From contig CANNZV010000329.1 of assembly GCA_947561585.1 (NCBI GenBank), positions 186,001-250,000 on the forward strand: DNA of 64,000 bases, given 5' to 3'. The notes beneath the pieces were generated by a model that had not been told where the DNA came from, made no database searches, and saw only the letters and a program-made list of their open reading frames with translations. Origin of the DNA: Caprella mutica. Lineage: Eukaryota; Arthropoda; Malacostraca; Amphipoda; Caprellidae. This document shows, piece by piece, positions 59,269-64,000 of this stretch. The first letter of the stretch is position 1; each line of letters begins with the position of its first letter. Position numbers and translations under genes: made by a program.

Positions 59269-60564
59269 CAGGGTGAGGCGTAAGTTTGGAAGCAATTTTT
59301 CAAACATTAATATAATTCTTAAAAAGAAGTTCCTAAGTAGGTGATGAGGTTTGAACTATAGTAGAGACACTACATTATGAAGTGGCAGTGTTATATTTTA
59401 AGAATATTTAGTCAATTCAAAAATGTCAGACAAAAGAGAAGCCATTATTGCTCTACACCGTGCCGGGAAGTCAGATTCCGTCATTTCAAAGACTCTCTCA
59501 ATAGCGAGATCGACTGTTTGGAAGAGTGTGAAGCGTTTTAATGAGAGAGGAGACTTGACTGATCATCCAAGAAGTGGTAGACCACGCTCACAACGCACCA
59601 AACAACTGATAAAATGTGCCCGAGAGAAGATCAGGAGGAACCCGAAATGGTCAATACGATTGTTAGCCAAAACAGCTAATGTGAGTCCCAGAACAATGAG
59701 AAGAGTTGTCAAAGAAGACCTAAAGATGTCCTCTTTCACCCTCCAAAAGAGACAGACTCTGTCAGAAGCTATAAAAAAAAGAGATTGGAGAGAAGCAAAG
59801 CACTTCTGAGAGAATTGAAGTCTGGCATGGCTGGTGAAATTGTTTGGTCTGACGAAAAAATTTTCACAGTGGAAATGGCTCACAACCGGAGGAATGACAG
59901 AATAATTGATAAAAGTGCAAAAGACATCCCATACAACCAAAAAACTGTCCACAGAACCATGAAACCTGCTTAAGAAATGGTCTGGGCCGCCGTTTCAGAA
60001 ACTTGGAGATCTCCTTTAATTTTTGTGGAACAAGGTGCCAAAATCAATGCTAAATGTTATATTGAGAATATTTTGACGCCAGTGTTGGAGTCAGCTGAAG
60101 ATCACTTCGGTAATGACACTCTAGGGACATTTCAGCTAGACGGCGCGACTTCACATACTGCAAATGTCACTCAAAACTGGTGCCATGACCATCTTCCACA
60201 GTTTTGGTCCAGAGAAATGTGGCCTCCCTGCTCCCCAGATGTTAATCCTATGGACTTTTCGGTATGGTCCATTCTTGAATCAAAGGCCTGTGGTAAATTC
60301 CATCGCAGTGTGGATGATTTAAAGCGTTCGCTCTAGAGTTCTTGGAAGGAAATTTCACAAGAACAGTTGCGTGCCGCAGTAGGAGGAGTTCGGAGGAGAT
60401 TTGAGGCTGTTATTAAAAACAAGGGGGGACATTTTGAATAAATTTATGATTTTTGAATTCTTAAAACCCTTATGTAATAATACATAACTGTAGATTATAA
60501 AATATATTTTTCGTTGGATTATAATATGCACTTTCATTTGCTTCCAAACTTACGCCCCACCCTG
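59269..60564 (+). mobile_element. Mariner-type (DD37D, maT-like) transposon, 1.3 kb
   Basis: A structurally complete element: 27-bp terminal inverted repeats starting CAGGGTG(A/G)GGCGTAAGTTT (one mismatch) and TA on both sides (59267-59268, 60565-60566). It has one transposase gene, inactivated by a frameshift and two stops. Length, single intronless ORF, TA duplication and the DD37D spacing fit the maT group of the Tc1/mariner superfamily. Confidence 0.93.
59423..60441 (+). pseudogene. DD37D mariner (maT-like) transposase, broken
   Basis: Encoded a DDE transposase acting on the element's own ends. The N-terminal segment (59423-59809, ATG start MSDKREAIIALHRAGKSDSV) contains a helix-turn-helix (VISKTLSIARSTVWKSVKRF), a GRP-type hinge (HPRSGRPRSQRT) and a second HTH-like region. 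A frameshift at or near the A-run 59771-59778 moves the frame. The next segment holds the first catalytic aspartate (VWSDEKIFTVE), then a TAA at 59971-59973. The third (from 59977) holds the second (TFQLDGATSHTA) and third (NPMDFSVWSILESKAC) aspartates, 37 residues apart, then a TAG at 60334-60336; the same frame continues to a final TAA at 60439-60441 after a GGHFE C-terminus. All three catalytic residues are intact, so inactivation looks fairly recent. Confidence 0.93.
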
Positions 60565-60565
60565 T

Positions 60566-62689
60566 ATTAAGTGTGATCTTTGTATATTATTTTTAAAATC
60601 CATTTTACCATCATAAGAATATCTAATTAAACGAACTTTCGTAATTTAATGAATGAATCATCCATGTTCGTATTTACCCCATTCTAGAAAACGAAGGGAC
60701 GATGCAATTAAATCAAGTGGATTGTTTATCTTCATCAGGACGTTGTCCGTTAGCAATTAGCAGGAGTTAGAAATTTCTATATTCATCTTCTTTCGACTTT
60801 GTTTACCAAATATGTTTCGACTTTGTTTACCATTACGACAACGAAGGAATTTCTTTATCCAAATATCCCAATTACGCTATATCAATTTGACAGGAAGCTG
60901 TTAAGGGCATTACACCAAGAAATGATTACTCAAGTGCACTTACGTGAGATCGTTATTTGATATTGCTTTTAGCGAGCTCAAATGAGTGGAGATAATAATA
61001 ATTAGATGGTACGGTGAAACGGGGTAATAATGAAAGAAAAATTTATTATATAACTGCGTTGGTTATATTTGCTCGATTCAACTAAAATTTTTTCGTTATT
61101 TTTCAAGGATACACAACTAACATTTGTATTTTAGAAATAGTTCTGTGATTAGTTTTGTAGGTATATTGATAATAGTAGATTATAATGAGCTTATATAATA
61201 CATAATCAAGTGATGAAATGTCGAATTTCATTATTCCGTAAATAATAGTAAAAAAAATGAATCCCATTAAACGACGAAAAGTTTTCAAAGCATTTTTTAC
61301 ATCTTTTAGAAGAGAAATGAAGAGTCAACTGTGTCTGCCTTGTGACGACCCAATTAAGAAGCTCTTATCCAATTTGTTACTGGAAAAGTACATCCTTGAA
61401 TTGAACTACTTAATTATATGCTCATGGATATCTATACTAATAATTTCCTTAGTGTGTTTATTTATCTATTTATTTATTTATTTGGTGTCCGCTTCTACTC
61501 GATTATTTTTAAACATGAAGAATGTAACTATGATACGCACGGGAATATATTGACTTGATATTTAAACTCCCCTGTTTTTATTCAATTCTAAATAAATTTT
61601 ATCTATGAAAAAAGTATCAGTTCATGCAGGAAAGTAAATTTTATTTGAGTTCACTGAAAATGACCTAACAACGGGTAATAAATTACTATTGAAGACCCGT
61701 TATTTTTAACGGGCAAATACACTAGTTAAGAATAATTCCTTAATAAAAACCTCACTCAGAGCTGGCTATATAATTTGCCTCTTTATTCCTCTTTACTTAA
61801 AAAGTATCTTGTATACTAGTCACAATTCTTTAACAGACTCTGTAAAATTCATATCAACTCTTTCACTTGCTCGGTTGTTGCTTTTTTGTTAACGTCTATG
61901 TACACAGCATTTTCACTTAATTCAGTAATTTTGTGAGATTTTTCTTGTTTATTGATAATATTATTGTTGCGAAAAAAAGAAGAGTTGCAGGGGAGAAAAT
62001 AACACAAGAAAAATAGCAAACCAATTATCAATTTAATTGTTGTAATACAAGTAGAATTTTAAAATATATTTTAATGTATGAAGGTTACTATTAAAGTGAA
62101 ATAGTAACTAAATATTCGTCAGACTAAAAAGGCAGAGAGTCATGTTTCAAAGTACTGTATCAGTCTTATTATGAATTGTATTTTTCAAAGAGGCACTTAC
62201 AACTGAGGGGTTAGATTAATAAAGGACTTTGTTCGAAACACTAGGAAAAAACTTGTGTTTTCAGTTTCAAATCAGTCTTGAAATATATTTATAGAAATAA
62301 TCGTTTCCTACAATTACTTCTTCGTTCATTAGTACTCCATTTTACGCAGCAAAAGTTCAGTTATTAAAGAATTATAATGTAAAAGAAATGTTAGAAGAAA
62401 GGTTATGTTTAAATTTCTTACAATCAAATTGATTGAAAGTAAATTGCAATCCTATTCAATCATAGATAATGTCATAGCAGTAATTGAATTCTTCTTAAAG
62501 CCAATTACCACTAATAGAATAGTGATAACTAGTTCGAAACTCGTCAAATCGAATAATTTTCATAAACAAAAACCAAAATAAATTCAATTTTATATATGTG
62601 AACAAAGTTTCATAACCGTAGCTTCAATAATAAACAAGTTTTTACAAACCTGAGACTGTCCCCTTAAGCTTCCCCCAACTTCAATTCCC
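60566..62689. other. AT-rich non-coding DNA
   Basis: No gene recognised. A plus-strand frame at 61257-61553 (98 codons) ends in a hydrophobic AT-driven stretch and resembles nothing I know. A minus-strand frame at 61849-62031 looks signal-peptide-like but has no ATG. Confidence 0.45.
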
Positions 62690-62762
62690 TCACCTTCACT
62701 TACTCCACCTTCACTTCCCCCATTTTCCATTCCTCCACATTTCAATTCCTCCACCTTTCAAT
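62690..62762. repeat. Pyrimidine-rich degenerate tandem repeat
   Basis: Degenerate units of CCTCCACCTTTCAATT / CTCCACCTTCACTTC, similar to the array at 13662-13747. Confidence 0.7.
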
Positions 62763-62907
62763 CAGTAATTAAATATAAGCAAATTAAAGCACACAATGAA
62801 AATAAGAGGTTCAAAATATAAAAGACATTAATTGATAAGATGTTTAGTTCGTGGTATCATGCAGACCGAATTTGCTTATATCTAATTACTGAAAGCGTAA
62901 TGGACGG

Positions 62908-62979
62908 ACTCACTCACTCACTCACTCACTCACTCACTCACCCACTCACTCACCCACTCACTCACTCACTCACTCACTG
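62908..62979. repeat. (ACTC)n microsatellite
   Basis: About 18 copies of ACTC with two CCCA interruptions. Confidence 0.93.
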
Positions 62980-64000
62980 ACTAAGGAAGGAACAAGCAGA
63001 ATTATAATATGATTAAATGTTGCCAATGAAAGTATTTGATACATAGTATACATAGTTTGATAAGTATTGATAAGTATTTTGTTTAATGTGAATAAGACTA
63101 ATACAGACATTATAATTCAAACGCATCAGAGAGAGATCAATTAAATATTTTCTAATTTTGAAATAAAGTTCAATTTGGTAATTTTTCTTCTGAAATTTGG
63201 AGAATTTAAATTTTCCTTTTCGTTTCGCTTTTTAATATCAATCATTATTCACATTTATAACATACCTTTTTCATTCGAGATTGCCGTTGGTAGTTGTATT
63301 ATGCAGAATACACCAATAGTTTTGCTCTCCATATCCTCTTTTGTTAATGACAAGCCGATACGTATCACTGATATGAAACATTTTCGCTGATGGCTAAACA
63401 GTTTCAACATAGAAATAAAATCGTCACGATAACATTGATGTTTTTGGGAGGCATTGAACAGAAAGATATTTTCCTATGATTCTAATCTTATCAACTGGAC
63501 TCTGTTTACCACAGGAAGTGAAGTGAAATTATCAGCTATAGATTTAATTTGATGTAAAACTCACTATAGCTGATTCATATGATTAAATAGAAATAAATTA
63601 ATTAATAATTACCTCAATATAATAATGGAAAAATGTACTTTAAGGATTTTTCTTGTTTTTAATGAAAAAAATGCTTTTTTTTAAATAAGAAAGAAGAAAT
63701 TGAATCCTATAAGTGAAATGGAACACAACTCATCCTGATGATGAAGTAACCAAGAGACTACTATTTTGTTTATACATTATACTGTATTTTAATTATTACA
63801 ATTTAAAGTGTTTGTCAATATTTTCAAAAAGCATTTTCATCATATTAGTTATAAGTTGTAAAGACGCCTGGTGGGTAACCTTGTCTAGAAGGCATTGCAT
63901 TTCAATTCTATAAACATCATTTCAAACTAACACATTTAATTATTACGATTTATGTACTTTCTTGGAGTAGGTAGTTGTATGAAATCCAATTTATAAAAGA
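62980..64000. other. AT-rich non-coding DNA
   Basis: Nothing recognised. Confidence 0.5.

Noticed and set aside
61669..61713. Terminator-like palindromes AACGGGT...ACCCGTT and CCCGTTATTTTTAACGGG
   Set aside because: Bacterial-style terminators are not expected here and no transcription unit is adjacent; reported only as short hairpins.
61849..62031. Signal-peptide-like 60-codon frame (minus strand)
   Set aside because: No ATG, short, no conserved feature; hydrophobicity is expected from AT-rich codons.

Overview
This is a eukaryotic, AT-rich, intron- or intergene-like window, most likely from an insect. The transposon families suggest a hemipteran-type genome, but that is inference because nothing here identifies a species. 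There is no intact protein-coding gene, no rRNA or tRNA gene and no CRISPR array. The readable coding signal comes from decayed transposable elements: a CR1/Jockey-type non-LTR retrotransposon (minus strand, about 1.3-2.9 kb), a nearly complete but broken mariner-type DD37D (maT-like) element at 59.3-60.6 kb, and short transposase or RT relics near 27.0, 33.6, 41.7 and 47.7 kb.

Layout. 0.3-1.3 kb: foldback element A. 1.3-2.9: LINE. 3.4-4.0: foldback MITE with TTAA ends. 4.3-5.4: foldback element B. 6.7-8.9: interspersed repeats and a 640-bp array of a 22-bp unit. 9.5: palindromic MITE. 10.6: 24-N assembly gap. 11-28: mostly empty AT-rich DNA with small inverted repeats, short tandem arrays, one Harbinger-like MITE and one transposase relic. 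28.8-31.4: non-autonomous hAT element with an exact 8-bp target duplication. 31-38: mostly empty, with one 51-52-bp array. 37.9-39.4: foldback element C inserted at the edge of a second Harbinger-like MITE. 40.6-41.9: a MITE nested in another MITE, a LINE tail and a transposase relic. 44.5: one end of a second C copy. 47.3-47.9: Tc1-like relic. 52.3-55.3: a tandem array split by foldback element D, which is itself split by foldback element F. 56.0-56.4: element I, with three hairpins. 58.6-60.6: a pogo-like MITE and the DD37D element. The rest is low-complexity DNA.

The main discovery candidate is a group of foldback elements (A, B, C, F and probably I). Their inverted arms are arrays of 14-18 bp units. 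The unit differs completely between families, yet the extreme ends share a pattern close to GGTnnCnGG followed by an A/T-rich stretch and ATT. Where the junctions can be read, the flanks suggest 9-bp target duplications. That combination resembles Drosophila FB / Mutator-type elements. If the shared termini hold up, one transposase system mobilises sequence-unrelated satellite-armed elements. None of them carries a recognisable transposase here. Element D has the same architecture but different ends and a TA duplication.

Nothing in the window works as an operon or pathway. It reads as a repeat graveyard in which relative ages can be partly ordered by nesting.
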